64,000 bases of DNA. Origin: Alkaliphilus flagellatus. Lineage in GTDB: Bacteria > Bacillota > Clostridia > Peptostreptococcales > Natronincolaceae. The DNA lies in NCBI RefSeq assembly GCF_018919215.1, contig NZ_JAHLQK010000003.1:310001-374000 (forward strand), read 5' to 3'. The position numbers and the translations under genes were made by a program. Numbering within the stretch: the stretch's first letter is position 1; each line of letters starts with the position of its first letter. This document shows positions 36,276 to 48,901 of this stretch, in pieces. A model generated the notes under the pieces. It did not search any database. It saw only the letters and a list, made by a program, of their open reading frames with translations, and was not told the DNA's origin.

Positions 36276-36713
36276 ATGCGTCCATCTTGGGATGAATATT
36301 TTATGGAAATGGCGGAAATAGTTAAAACACGCTCTACTTGTTTACGTAGACAGGTGGGGGCTGTTGTTGTTAAAGATAAAAGAATTTTAGCTAGTGGATA
36401 TAATGGTGCTCCTACAGGTTTAAAGCATTGTGAGGAGACGGGATGTCTTAGAGAGCAGCTGGGAATACCTTCAGGGCAGCGACATGAACTTTGTAGAGGT
36501 CTTCATGCAGAGCAAAATGCTATTATTCAGGCCTCACTTCACGGAGTTAAACTAGAAGGGGCAACCCTTTACGTAACAATTCAGCCCTGTGTAGTGTGTG
36601 CTAAAATGGTTATTAATGCAGGAATTAGCAAGTTGGTATTTAAAGGAGATTATCCTGATGAACTTTCTTGGGAAATGCTTGAAGAATCCGGAATTGAATT
36701 AAAAAGGATATAG
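36276..36713 (+). CDS. dCMP/cytidine deaminase family protein (ComEB-like)
   Basis: A 145-aa zinc deaminase, most likely converting dCMP to dUMP for dTTP supply. The zinc site is His-Ala-Glu in HAEQNAI near residue 80 plus PCVVCAKM near 108. An additional Cys/His set (HCEETGC) near 50 is typical of ComEB-type dCMP deaminases. ATG at 36276 follows TAAGGGGG. It lies alone between upp and the tagO gene. Confidence 0.92.
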   Translation: MRPSWDEYFMEMAEIVKTRSTCLRRQVGAVVVKDKRILASGYNGAPTGLKHCEETGCLREQLGIPSGQRHELCRGLHAEQNAIIQASLHGVKLEGATLYVTIQPCVVCAKMVINAGISKLVFKGDYPDELSWEMLEESGIELKRI

Positions 36714-36802
36714 TTGGTAAGTATATTAATAGATTGCTACATTTAAGATATTAGTGTAAAATAATTAGTTGAAGGGTTTGCTAAATACTAAGGAGTGAAA
36801 TC

Positions 36803-37888
36803 ATGGAAAAACAAAATATTATTTTAGCAGCAAGTGCTGCATTTGTTATTGCGTTAGTAATTTCATACTTATTGACTCCCTATGCAAAAAAATTAGCCTA
36901 CAAAATAGGCGCTATTGATATACCTAAGGATAATAGAAGAGTGCACAAAAAACCTATGCCTAGGCTAGGTGGTATTGCTATTTACTCGGCCTTTGTTATT
37001 ACTGCTATATTTATGGCTGTATTGAATCCTAACATACACTTTAACAGTGAATTTAAAGGAATCTTAATAGGCGTTACTATAATTGTAATGATAGGTATAG
37101 TTGATGATGTGAAACAAATTTCAGCTAAGTATAAATTAGCTGCTCAAATAGTCGCTGCTTTAATAGTAGTATATAGTGGTGTAACTATCGATTTTATTAA
37201 CTTTCCTTTAGTAAAAAGTGAAAGTGGATATGTTTTTTTAAAGGCCTTAAAAATTCCGATGACGGTTTTTTGGATAGTAGGTATTACTAATACAGTGAAC
37301 TTAATTGATGGATTAGATGGATTAGCTGCAGGGGTTTCTGCTATAGCTTCCTTATCTTTGGCTGCTGTTGCCTACAATATTGGCCAGTATAATGTTGCTA
37401 TTTTGCTTGCAATATTAGCAGGGGCATCATCTGGATTTTTACCCTATAACTTTAACCCGGCACAAATTTTTATGGGAGATACAGGCTCCTTGGCAATAGG
37501 GTTTCTATTAGCTACTATTTCTGTGGAAGGTGTTATTAAAAAAGCTGCTACCATTGCAGTAGCTATACCTGTACTAGCTCTGGGAGTACCCATATTTGAT
37601 ACTACCTTTGCAATAATTAGAAGATTATTAAATGGTAGACCTATTATGGAAGCAGATAAGGGGCATCTCCATCACAGGTTGTTAGATCATGGATTTAGCC
37701 AAAAACAAACTGTTGTAACATTATATGCGATAAGTATGGTATTAGGTGGTAGTGCTGTAGTAGTGTCAAATGCTACAACTAGAATAGCTGCATACTTAGT
37801 TATTGCTTCTATATCATTGCTAGTTTTATTTGGAGCATTAAGAATGGGACTAATGAAAAAAGTCGAGGAAAGAAAAGCAAAAGTATAG
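36803..37888 (+). CDS. undecaprenyl-phosphate N-acetylglucosamine-1-phosphate transferase (TagO/WecA family)
   Basis: A 361-aa polytopic membrane enzyme with about ten segments that starts teichoic acid or other wall-glycan synthesis on undecaprenyl phosphate. Family motifs are RRVHKKPMPRLGG near residue 45, DDVKQ near 95, NLIDGLDGLAAG near 168, FMGDTGSLAIGF near 222 and the HLHHRLLDHG motif near 292. ATG at 36803 follows AAGGAG. UDP-GlcNAc 2-epimerase follows, so the two probably act in one glycopolymer pathway. Confidence 0.93.
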   Translation: MEKQNIILAASAAFVIALVISYLLTPYAKKLAYKIGAIDIPKDNRRVHKKPMPRLGGIAIYSAFVITAIFMAVLNPNIHFNSEFKGILIGVTIIVMIGIVDDVKQISAKYKLAAQIVAALIVVYSGVTIDFINFPLVKSESGYVFLKALKIPMTVFWIVGITNTVNLIDGLDGLAAGVSAIASLSLAAVAYNIGQYNVAILLAILAGASSGFLPYNFNPAQIFMGDTGSLAIGFLLATISVEGVIKKAATIAVAIPVLALGVPIFDTTFAIIRRLLNGRPIMEADKGHLHHRLLDHGFSQKQTVVTLYAISMVLGGSAVVVSNATTRIAAYLVIASISLLVLFGALRMGLMKKVEERKAKV

Positions 37889-37898
37889 GATATATTTT

Positions 37899-37927
37899 AG
37901 AAGGGCTTAGGTCCTTCTTTTCTATTT
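37899..37927 (+). terminator. intrinsic terminator after the tagO-type gene
   Basis: AGAAGG pairs with CCTTCT around an 8-nt loop, then TTTCTATTTTTT. Confidence 0.6.
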
Positions 37928-38036
37928 TTTGAAGGAAAAATAAAATGTTTGTAGAAATAAGTATTAATGTTTTAGGTAATAATTTCAATGTTAAGATAGA
38001 ATATAGATATTTTGCGAAATGGAAAGGAAGAATAAT

Positions 38037-39173
38037 ATGGAAAAGTTAAAGGTAATGACTATATTTGGAACCAGACCAGAGGCTATAAAGATGGCTCCCC
38101 TAGTAAAAAAAATGGAAGAATATGAAGAGATAGAGTCTATAGTTTGTTTAACTGCCCAGCATCGTGAAATGCTTGATATGGTAGTAGAACTTTTTGATAT
38201 TAAGCCAAACTACGATCTAAATGTTATGAAACATGGGCAGACTATATCTGATATTACAGTAAAGGTATTAAAAGGAATAGAGGAAGTTCTAATTAAAGAA
38301 AAACCTCATATTGTTTTAGTTCATGGCGATACATCTACCACATTTGTAGGAGCACTAGCAGCTTTTTATCAAAAAATTAAAGTAGGACATGTCGAGGCTG
38401 GACTAAGAAGTGGTAATATCTATTCTCCATATCCTGAAGAAATGAATAGAAGGCTTACAACGAACCTTGCAAGTATTCATTTTGCCCCTACAGATGGTAA
38501 CTACAATAATTTAATAAAAGAAGGAGTAGATGAGAAAAATATTTTTATTACTGGGAATACTGTAATAGATGCTCTGCTTTCTGTAGTTAAGAAAGATTAT
38601 ATATTTGAAAACCAGCTTTTAAATAATATAGATTATGAAAATAAAAAAGTAATAGTAATGACATGCCATAGAAGAGAAAACTGGGGTAAACCTATGGAAG
38701 ATATATTTACTTCAGTAAAGGAGTTGGCTCAGGAAAATAAAGAAGTTGAGGTAATATTTCCAGTACATTTAAATCCTAATATACGCTCATTGGCTAATAG
38801 TATTATGGGAGATCAGGAAAATATTCATTTAATAGAGCCACTGGACTACGAACCTTTTGCAAACCTTTTAAATAAAGCATATTTAATATTAACAGACTCT
38901 GGTGGAATACAAGAAGAGGCACCAGCTTTAGGAAAGCCTATTTTAGTTATGAGAACAGAAACAGAAAGACCAGAGGCTGCCGAGGCAGGTACTGTAAAAA
39001 TAATAGGTGTAGAGAAGGATAATATCAAAGAAGGAGTAAATCTTCTACTAAATGATAAGTATGAATACGAAAAAATGGCAAATGCTATAAATCCATATGG
39101 AGATGGTGCCGCATCAAAAAGAACAGTTGAGGCTTTACTATACTATTTTGGACTTAGGAGTGAAAGACCATAA
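38037..39173 (+). CDS. wecB: UDP-N-acetylglucosamine 2-epimerase (non-hydrolysing)
   Basis: Converts UDP-GlcNAc to UDP-ManNAc for teichoic acid linkage units or other glycopolymers. 378 aa from ATG 38037 after GGAAAGGAAG; the in-frame ATG at 38019 lies upstream of that site. Motifs are FGTRPEAIKMAPL near residue 10, VHGDTSTTFVGALAAFY near 90, GHVEAGLRSGNIYSPYPEE near 112, CHRRENWG near 210 and TDSGGIQEEAPALGKP near 285. Called mnaA in B. subtilis. Confidence 0.95.
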   Translation: MEKLKVMTIFGTRPEAIKMAPLVKKMEEYEEIESIVCLTAQHREMLDMVVELFDIKPNYDLNVMKHGQTISDITVKVLKGIEEVLIKEKPHIVLVHGDTSTTFVGALAAFYQKIKVGHVEAGLRSGNIYSPYPEEMNRRLTTNLASIHFAPTDGNYNNLIKEGVDEKNIFITGNTVIDALLSVVKKDYIFENQLLNNIDYENKKVIVMTCHRRENWGKPMEDIFTSVKELAQENKEVEVIFPVHLNPNIRSLANSIMGDQENIHLIEPLDYEPFANLLNKAYLILTDSGGIQEEAPALGKPILVMRTETERPEAAEAGTVKIIGVEKDNIKEGVNLLLNDKYEYEKMANAINPYGDGAASKRTVEALLYYFGLRSERP

Positions 39174-39274
39174 AACTATAGGGTATAATCTATGACTAAA
39201 GTCACAAAAATAATGAAAATATTATGTTATGGTTAGAAATATTCAAAAAATATTAAAGACAGATTAGAAAATTA

Positions 39275-39283
39275 TGCTATAAT
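39275..39283 (+). promoter_or_regulatory. candidate extended -10 promoter of the ATP synthase operon
   Basis: TG-C-TATAAT at 39275-39283, about 90 bp upstream of atpZ. No good -35 box at 17 bp, as is common with extended -10 promoters. Confidence 0.45.
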
Positions 39284-39370
39284 AAGTAATATAAAAATTA
39301 CTTAAATTCGTATAAAGTTTCATATAATATGATAAAATATTCCAAAAGTTATAGTTAAGTAGGAGATAAT

Positions 39371-39598
39371 ATGGCAAGAAAGACAAGTGCACTCGAAAAC
39401 CTAGTATTAATTAGTCAAATTGGTATTTCTATGATGGTACCCATTGGAATTGGTCTATACATAGGAAAGTGGCTAGATGATAGATTAGAGACGGGGCCTA
39501 TATTTTTATTTATTTTTATAATAATAGGCGTTGTTTCAGCATTTATGAGTTTATTTAAGATAACTCAAAGCAGTTCTGAAAGTAAAAAAAGGAAGTGA
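39371..39598 (+). CDS. atpZ: AtpZ/AtpI-family small membrane protein
   Basis: 75 aa with two transmembrane segments (about 16-33 and 43-62) separated by the short loop GKWLDDRLETGP, the family signature. Such AtpZ proteins head F-ATPase operons and work with AtpI in c-ring assembly or Mg2+ supply. ATG at 39371 follows TAGGAG. It is four bases upstream of the next gene. Confidence 0.82.
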   Translation: MARKTSALENLVLISQIGISMMVPIGIGLYIGKWLDDRLETGPIFLFIFIIIGVVSAFMSLFKITQSSSESKKRK

Positions 39599-39602
39599 GA
39601 AC

Positions 39603-39998
39603 ATGGGGCATACTTGGGATATTCAAGTTAAAATAGCAAAGGGTGTCCTTATATTAAACTTATTAATAGGCGCTGCTAGTTTAATAGTTATACGTCCGTT
39701 TATACCGTTTATTAAAGGCCTTGCCTTTGGATCTTTAATAGCAATTTTAAACTTTAGACTCCTTGCCCTAACAATAGATAAAGCTATTAAAATGCCACCC
39801 CATAAGGCTCAAACTTATAGTGGGAGTAGATACATTGTACGCTTTTTTATAAATGCAGTAGTTATATATATATCCTTAAAAGGTGAACATATAAATGCAT
39901 TAGGTACAATTATTGGTTTAATATCAATAAAACCTATTATACTAAAAGAAGGCTTATTTAATGAGGTTAAATTTTTTAAAAAAATTTTTATAAAGTAG
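39603..39998 (+). CDS. atpI: ATP synthase subunit I
   Basis: 131 aa with four hydrophobic segments and basic loops. The second slot in the operon, directly before atpB, together with size and topology, identify it as AtpI, a chaperone for c-ring assembly. Sequence motifs are weak in this family. ATG at 39603 has AAAAAAGGAAG just upstream. It is followed after 42 bp by atpB. Confidence 0.78.
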   Translation: MGHTWDIQVKIAKGVLILNLLIGAASLIVIRPFIPFIKGLAFGSLIAILNFRLLALTIDKAIKMPPHKAQTYSGSRYIVRFFINAVVIYISLKGEHINALGTIIGLISIKPIILKEGLFNEVKFFKKIFIK

Positions 39999-40040
39999 CT
40001 AAATATAAAAAAATATACATTACAGAAAGGAGGAAAACTG

Positions 40041-40733
40041 ATGGAAGGTTTTGGTCCTAGGCTTATAAATATAGCTGGGCTTCAAATTTCAGAAACAGTA
40101 GTAGTTACATGGATTATAATGGCGGTATTAATTATATTAGCTATAGTCACTACACGAAATTTTGAAAAAATTCCTAAAGGGGTACAAAATGCTATAGAAG
40201 CTATAGTAGATGCAATAAATAATCTTACTATAAGTACAATGGGTGAAAAAAACAAAGCATTTGCCCCTTATATAGGTACTATATTTATGTTTATACTATT
40301 TGCTAATCTAATTGGACTAGTGGGATTGAGGCCGCCTACTGCTGATCTTAACACTACTTTAGCATTAGGTATAATGACCTTTATTATAATTCACTTTTCT
40401 TCAATAAAAAGCAAAGGGATAAAAGCCTATATTAAAGGTTATTTTGAACCATTTTTCTTATTATTTCCAATGAATTTATTAGGTGAGTTAGCTACACCTA
40501 TATCTTTGGGATTTCGTTTATTTGGAAATCTAGTAGGAGGACTTATTATAATGTCCCTACTATATGCAGCCTTAGCAGGGCTTAGTGGTATGATTGGACT
40601 AAACACTATACCAATTTTTCAAGCTGGTATTCCAGTTGTATTCCATTTGTACTTTGATCTTTTTTCAGGTGCGCTTCAATCTTTTATATTTGCTATGCTT
40701 ACAATGGTTTTTATAGCTATGGCTAAAGAGTAA
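40041..40733 (+). CDS. atpB: F0F1 ATP synthase subunit a
   Basis: 230-aa membrane stator that forms the ion half-channels. The essential Arg lies in SLGFRLFGNLVGG near residue 155. Preceding motifs are LLGELATPIS near 145 and NLIGLRP-like NLIGLVGLRPP near 88; the C-terminal helix is AGIPVVFHLYFDLFSGALQSFIFAMLTMVFI. ATG at 40041 follows AAAGGAGGA. The c-subunit gene follows after 97 bp. Confidence 0.95.
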   Translation: MEGFGPRLINIAGLQISETVVVTWIIMAVLIILAIVTTRNFEKIPKGVQNAIEAIVDAINNLTISTMGEKNKAFAPYIGTIFMFILFANLIGLVGLRPPTADLNTTLALGIMTFIIIHFSSIKSKGIKAYIKGYFEPFFLLFPMNLLGELATPISLGFRLFGNLVGGLIIMSLLYAALAGLSGMIGLNTIPIFQAGIPVVFHLYFDLFSGALQSFIFAMLTMVFIAMAKE

Positions 40734-40806
40734 TTACTTGGCGTAGTACATATTACACGCAACAAGTATATTTTGTAATACAATAGATTAAATACTTAAA
40801 AGTTAA

Positions 40807-41103
<297 letters not shown>

Positions 41104-41117
41104 AACACTAGATAAAT

Positions 41118-41137
41118 GGGAGATGAAGTCATCTCCC
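41118..41137 (+). promoter_or_regulatory. intercistronic hairpin between atpE and atpF
   Basis: GGGAGATGA-AG-TCATCTCCC, an almost perfect palindrome 14 bp after the atpE stop and 27 bp before atpF, with no T run. Such a hairpin may protect the atpE message or lower read-through, which would help to raise c-subunit output; that role is inference. Confidence 0.5.
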
Positions 41138-41163
41138 TACATCTTTGGAAGGAGGGCTTAAAT

Positions 41164-41654
41164 ATGCTGGGATTAGTGGAGATAAATGCCACCTTTATTT
41201 TTCAAATTATTAATACTTTGATAATCTATTTTGCCTTAAGACATTTTTTATTTAAACCGGTTACAGAATTTATGGAAAATCGTAGACGGAATATAGAAGT
41301 GTCTATTCAAGAGGCAGAGATTAAAAATAAAGAATCCGATGAATTAAAGTCTCAATATGAAGAAAAGTTAAAGGAAATTAAAAAGGAAAGAAATACTATT
41401 ATTGAAGAGGCTAATCGTAGAGCAGAGGATAGAGGAAACGAAATTATCCTATCTGCTGAGGAAGAAGCAAGAAAAATTCTAGAAAAAGCAAGGTTAGAAG
41501 TTGAAAGAGAAAAGAAGAAAATGATGAATGAGTTAAAAGGAGAAATTTCTCAGCTTGCTATTGCTGCGGCAGAAAAGGTAATCGAAAAGGATCTAGATCA
41601 AGGGGCTCACCAACAAATGATCCAGCAATTTATCGATAAGGCAGGGGAAACACA

Positions 41655-41667
<13 letters not shown>
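41164..41667 (+). CDS. atpF: F0F1 ATP synthase subunit b
   Basis: 167 aa: one N-terminal membrane helix (about residues 6-26, FIFQIINTLIIYFAL) and a long charged coiled coil that joins F0 to F1. The start is ATG at 41164, after GGAAGGAGGG. A longer in-frame reading from 41116 would place the intercistronic hairpin inside the gene and adds no known b-subunit sequence. It overlaps atpH by 13 bp. Confidence 0.95.
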
Positions 41668-43732
<2,065 letters not shown>

Positions 43733-43768
43733 AAGCAGAGTGCTGCTAATCCCAGGAGGTGAAAAGGT

Positions 43769-44638
43769 TTGGCCGGATTAGGAATGCGGGATATTAAGCG
43801 TCGTATTAAGAGTGTTAACAGTACAAAGCAAATTACAAAGGCTATGGAGCTAGTAGCTTCTTCTAAAATGAAAAAATCAAGGGAACGTCTAGAAAAGACA
43901 AGACCCTACTTTAATGCAGTAAGAGATGCTGTTAGTGATATAATATCCAGTACCAAAGGAGTAAAGCATGAGCTTATTACTCCAAGAGAAGTCAAAAATA
44001 CTGGATATATTGTAATTTCCGCGGATAGAGGATTAGCTGGAGGCTACAACGCCAATGTTATTAAAGCAGCAACTGGGCATATGAAGGAAAAGGATAAAGT
44101 ATCCGTAATATCTATTGGACAAAAGGCAAGAGACTACTTTAGAAAAAGAAACTATGATTTAGATGGTGAGTTTACCCATATTTCTGAAGACCCTACTTAC
44201 TCAGATGCACAAAAGATCGGAAGACTAAGTGTAGAATTATATAAACAGGGTTTGGTTGATGAAGTATATTTAGTGTATACAGAATTTTTAACCACTATTA
44301 GCTACAATCCAAAGGTTATTAAGCTTTTGCCTTTAGAGTCACAGGCTGATGAAACTAAAAAAGAAAAGGTAAAATCAAGGGAACTTATGAGCTATGAACC
44401 TTCTCCAGAAGCGGTTTTAAGCTATTTGATTCCTAAATATATAGATAGCACTATTTATGGAGCTCTTGTAGAATCTGCTACTAGTTATCAAAGTGCTACA
44501 AAGATAGCTATGGAAAGTGCTACAGATAATGCGGAAGAAATGATAGATAAATTACAGTTACAATATAACCGTGCAAGACAGGCATCTATCACCCAAGAGA
44601 TTACAGAAATCGTTGGAGGAGCCGAAGCATTGAGTTAA
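43769..44638 (+). CDS. atpG: F0F1 ATP synthase subunit gamma
   Basis: The 289-aa rotating shaft of F1. The N-terminus MAGLGMRDIKRRIKSVNSTK and C-terminus RARQASITQEITEIVGGAEAL are the two coiled-coil halves typical of gamma; STKGVKHELITPR lies between. It starts with TTG at 43769 after CCAGGAGGTG. It lies 36 bp after atpA and 21 bp before atpD. Confidence 0.97.
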   Translation: MAGLGMRDIKRRIKSVNSTKQITKAMELVASSKMKKSRERLEKTRPYFNAVRDAVSDIISSTKGVKHELITPREVKNTGYIVISADRGLAGGYNANVIKAATGHMKEKDKVSVISIGQKARDYFRKRNYDLDGEFTHISEDPTYSDAQKIGRLSVELYKQGLVDEVYLVYTEFLTTISYNPKVIKLLPLESQADETKKEKVKSRELMSYEPSPEAVLSYLIPKYIDSTIYGALVESATSYQSATKIAMESATDNAEEMIDKLQLQYNRARQASITQEITEIVGGAEALS

Positions 44639-44653
44639 AAGATAAGGAGGTAA

Positions 44654-46054
<1,401 letters not shown>

Positions 46055-46062
46055 GTGATCAT

Positions 46063-46470
46063 ATGGCATCTACATTTCGTCTCCAAATAGTTACACCAAG
46101 TCGTATGTTTTATGATGATGAAGTAGAAATGACCATCGTTAGAACTATAGAAGGTGATGTGGGGATTATGAGAAATCATATGCTTATGGTAGCTCCTCTA
46201 AAAATTGGAAAAATTAGAATCAAAAAGGATGGACAGTTTAAAGAAGCTGCTATTTCTGAAGGTTTCATACAGATAGAATCAGACTATACTAGAATTATAA
46301 CAGATTCCGCAGAGTGGCCAGATGAAATAGATGTTAAAAGGGCAGAAGAAGCTAAAGAAAGAGCAGAAAGACGCCTTGCTGCTAGTAAAAGCGATATAGA
46401 TAAAGTAAGAGCAGAAATAGCTCTTAAGAAGGCTCTAAACAGATTAGACGTAGCAGATGAAAAGAAATAG
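46063..46470 (+). CDS. atpC: F0F1 ATP synthase subunit epsilon
   Basis: 135-aa regulatory subunit. The N-terminal beta sandwich carries the EGDVGIMRNHMLMVAPLKIG motif near residue 29 (family GDxGILxxHxPL); the C-terminal helical hairpin (AEEAKERAERRLAA) can block rotation. ATG at 46063 follows TAGGTGATC. It ends the operon. Confidence 0.96.
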   Translation: MASTFRLQIVTPSRMFYDDEVEMTIVRTIEGDVGIMRNHMLMVAPLKIGKIRIKKDGQFKEAAISEGFIQIESDYTRIITDSAEWPDEIDVKRAEEAKERAERRLAASKSDIDKVRAEIALKKALNRLDVADEKK

Positions 46471-46502
46471 AAAAGTGAGATTGCATATGCAATCTCACTT
46501 TT
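46471..46502. terminator. bidirectional terminator between atpC and the NusG-II gene
   Basis: AAAAGTGAGATTGCA-TA-TGCAATCTCACTTTT is a perfect palindrome (46471-46502) between convergent genes. A's on one side and T's on the other make it work in both directions. Confidence 0.88.
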
Positions 46503-46509
46503 CTATTTC

Positions 46510-46932
46510 TTACTGTACTATAATATCAAACATATCATCATCCGCTACTGTAGCACCTTCAACAGTTACATACATCTTAATAGGAAGAGCCACTATCATC
46601 TGATATGACTCGCTAATCCATCCCATTTCTTTATGAATACTTAAAGGCACTACCTCGTCTGGTAGTCTATGGAGCATTACCTTACCATCCTTCATTTCAA
46701 ACCGTGCTTTATATTCTTTTCCCCTAACCTCAAAAGGAATCTCTTTAAACTCCGATTCGGGAGTATTTGTTAATGTAAAACGAGCAACTTCCTTACCGTC
46801 AATATTTACAACTACTTGTTTTTCAGAACCTGCACTTGTTAGTAATGTAGGTATGGCAAAAATACTAGCTATACTAGCTACCAAAATAAAAACAATTAAT
46901 ATTTTATCTGCTTTAGTCATTATTTTAAACAT
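46510..46932 (-). CDS. NusG domain II-containing membrane protein
   Basis: 140 aa: N-terminal transmembrane helix (about residues 9-28) and an extracytoplasmic NusG_II domain (VVVNIDGKEVARF near 40, MGWISESYQMIVALP near 100). Relatives carry Cys residues around the GWI and VCLP motifs; here those positions read EVVPLS and VALP, with no cysteine in the whole protein. Function unknown. The start chosen is ATG at 46932, eight bases after AGGAGG; GTG at 46941 overlaps it. That ribosome site sits inside the 12-bp palindrome CCTCCTAGGAGG (46941-46952). Confidence 0.78.
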   Translation of the reverse strand: MFKIMTKADKILIVFILVASIASIFAIPTLLTSAGSEKQVVVNIDGKEVARFTLTNTPESEFKEIPFEVRGKEYKARFEMKDGKVMLHRLPDEVVPLSIHKEMGWISESYQMIVALPIKMYVTVEGATVADDDMFDIIVQ

Positions 46933-46941
46933 TCTTCCCAC

Positions 46942-47261
46942 CTCCTAGGAGGATAATAGTTAGTCACATAAAAATATTATATCCTATTTTCCTTGTCTAA
47001 GAAAGTATAAATTTTTAACAATATAAGATTCCTAAAGAAGTAGAAGGTCAGTAATATTTTGAGTACTTTAAATTTAGCATGAATTCTTAGGGCTTGAAAT
47101 TTTTGATAACTGTTTAAAATTCAAGTATAATAGAATTGGAAGACCTTTAATAAGTTTAAAAACGAATTATTTTATCATATTATCATATTGTTATATTGTA
47201 AAACAATGCATGAAGGGTATAATAAATAACATAGCATTTAAAACAAGAGGAGAGAGCATCA
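46942..47261. other. 320-bp gene-free region upstream of the YueI-like gene
   Basis: AT-rich. It contains the ribosome site of the minus-strand NusG-II gene at the left and a clear plus-strand promoter at 47103-47131, which leaves a leader of about 125 nt. No small gene is convincing. Confidence 0.5.
47103..47131 (+). promoter_or_regulatory. promoter of the YueI-like gene
   Basis: TTGATA at 47103-47108, 17-bp spacer, TATAAT at 47126-47131. Confidence 0.65.
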
Positions 47262-47789
47262 ATGATGGACAAAAGTGAATTGGAGAAAACGATAGAATAT
47301 GCTATAGGTGGTACACCACAAATAAAGCCTGATGAAAAACGGAAATGGCTAGGAGAGTTTAGAGAAAGAGTCATATTAGGATTAACTATGGAGCAATCTT
47401 CTATGATTGAGGCACAAAACTACGTAGAAGATGCCTTAAAGGATAATATGGCAGAAATTATTATAGTAAATCAAAAGATACCTATGGAAGTAATGTCTAA
47501 ATACATGAAACTAGCTAAGGATACAAGCAAGGAGTTCAAAACTATATCTACTAATAGTGAAGAATCAATGGGCATTGTAGTAGTGAGCCGCCAAGCCGTA
47601 GAAAGGGAAAATGTAGAGGTAGAAATAAAAGAAGTACCTGCAAGATTTAAAGAAACTAATGATAAGGAAATATGTGGAGATTGTTATAAAGAGGTAAGTG
47701 TTAAATGGCCTAAGTTTAGTAAAAGATTTAAAAAGTTTGGGCTTTTAGATAGAATCATGGGCGCAAAGTGCCCTATTTGTAAAAAGTAA
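47262..47789 (+). CDS. YueI-like (DUF1694) protein with C-terminal zinc-ribbon tail
   Basis: 175 aa. The N-terminal two thirds match the YueI/DUF1694 pattern: an initial helix, KRKWLGEFRERVILGLTMEQ near residue 26, and a middle alpha/beta part resembling the L7Ae fold often proposed for the family. The last 45 residues add two Cys pairs (CGDCYKEV near 144 and CPICKK at the end), a probable zinc ribbon. Function not established. ATG at 47262 follows AAGAGGAGAG. Confidence 0.75.
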   Translation: MMDKSELEKTIEYAIGGTPQIKPDEKRKWLGEFRERVILGLTMEQSSMIEAQNYVEDALKDNMAEIIIVNQKIPMEVMSKYMKLAKDTSKEFKTISTNSEESMGIVVVSRQAVERENVEVEIKEVPARFKETNDKEICGDCYKEVSVKWPKFSKRFKKFGLLDRIMGAKCPICKK

Positions 47790-47888
47790 TAGGCATAGAT
47801 ACAAGATAAATCAACATATAATTATAAGTGTATAATTTAAAAAAATAATGTATAGTCTCCTTTTATTGGGTCAATAATTAAAGACAGA

Positions 47889-47975
47889 GGGAAGGTTTTA
47901 GGTTGTAATATAGATGTTTTTCGTCCCCCTTTAACATCATACTACAATTTTAAAACTTTCCTTTTTATTAGATTT
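47889..47975 (+). terminator. long imperfect hairpin ahead of ywmB
   Basis: Two 29-nt arms (47890-47918 and 47944-47972) pair almost throughout, with G-U pairs, one bulge on each side and one mismatch. The loop is pyrimidine rich (around 47925) and the stem is followed by TTTTT. It stands 100 bp after the YueI-like gene and 20 bp before ywmB. It may be a terminator, or a leader attenuator for the ywmB-murA group. Confidence 0.5.
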
Positions 47976-47994
47976 AATAAGGAGGAAATACATT

Positions 47995-48843
47995 ATGAGA
48001 AGATATTCTTTACTCGGACTTATTTTTATTTTACTTGTAGGAATTTTATATAACTCATCAGCCCAGCCTGTTAAAAATATAGATACAGATTTATTACAGG
48101 AAGAATCGCTACTTTTACAGGCTATAGAAATTGGTGGATTTCAGATGGAAGAATTTAATATAAATAAATCAGGTTTTATTCCTAATACATTTCTTACTAT
48201 GGAAGAACTTGAAGAAAAACAAATAGAGATAATGGATGCTTTAAATATAAATGGAGAAGTAGTAAGGATTAATATGGATGAAGTAAAGGAATATGGACAT
48301 AAGGATTATTTTGAAGATCCACTGGATATTGAGGCTGAAACTATTTTAGAACAAAGAGTAGAAGATGAAGGATACAATGAAATCATAACATTTGTACCTA
48401 ATGAAGAAGGCAATGTTACCGTAATAAAACTACTTAGTACCCAAATAGTGGGAGAGTCTGAAACGTATATTATTGTTGACATAGTTGAAAATAAAAGATA
48501 TAAAGAAATAGTGGATATTAGTAATCAAGTGGAAAATATACTAGAGAAATACGCAAGTGAAATACAAACTACAATCAACTTAACAGGGGCACATTTAGGT
48601 ATGCTTACTAAAGCTGAGGAAAACCAAAAACAGGAAGAAATATTTAGTTTTTTAGAAGCTAAGAGGATAGAAGTTTTGGAAGATGAACTTTTTACCAGTA
48701 TTACTGCATATAGCCCATTAATTTCTTCCTCTATTAACTACGGGGGCAGAAGTGTAAACCTTCAGTTGGCTATGAGATACAGTGAATACGAAGATAAAAC
48801 CTATTTGTGGATTGCCAATCCTCTGATTACTACAGCTTATTAA
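47995..48843 (+). CDS. YwmB-family secreted protein
   Basis: 282 aa with an N-terminal signal or anchor (about residues 5-20, LLGLIFILLVGIL) and an extracytoplasmic part rich in Glu. It is assigned to the YwmB (TATA-box-binding-like fold) family by overall pattern and above all by position: atp - ywmB - murA - spoIID is the B. subtilis order. Function unknown. ATG at 47995 follows TAAGGAGG. murA starts 58 bp downstream. Confidence 0.75.
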   Translation: MRRYSLLGLIFILLVGILYNSSAQPVKNIDTDLLQEESLLLQAIEIGGFQMEEFNINKSGFIPNTFLTMEELEEKQIEIMDALNINGEVVRINMDEVKEYGHKDYFEDPLDIEAETILEQRVEDEGYNEIITFVPNEEGNVTVIKLLSTQIVGESETYIIVDIVENKRYKEIVDISNQVENILEKYASEIQTTINLTGAHLGMLTKAEENQKQEEIFSFLEAKRIEVLEDELFTSITAYSPLISSSINYGGRSVNLQLAMRYSEYEDKTYLWIANPLITTAY

Positions 48844-48901
48844 ATAATAGTAAATAGTAAAATGCTTATATTCAATCGTGATAGAAAGTGAGGAAGAAGC
48901 A

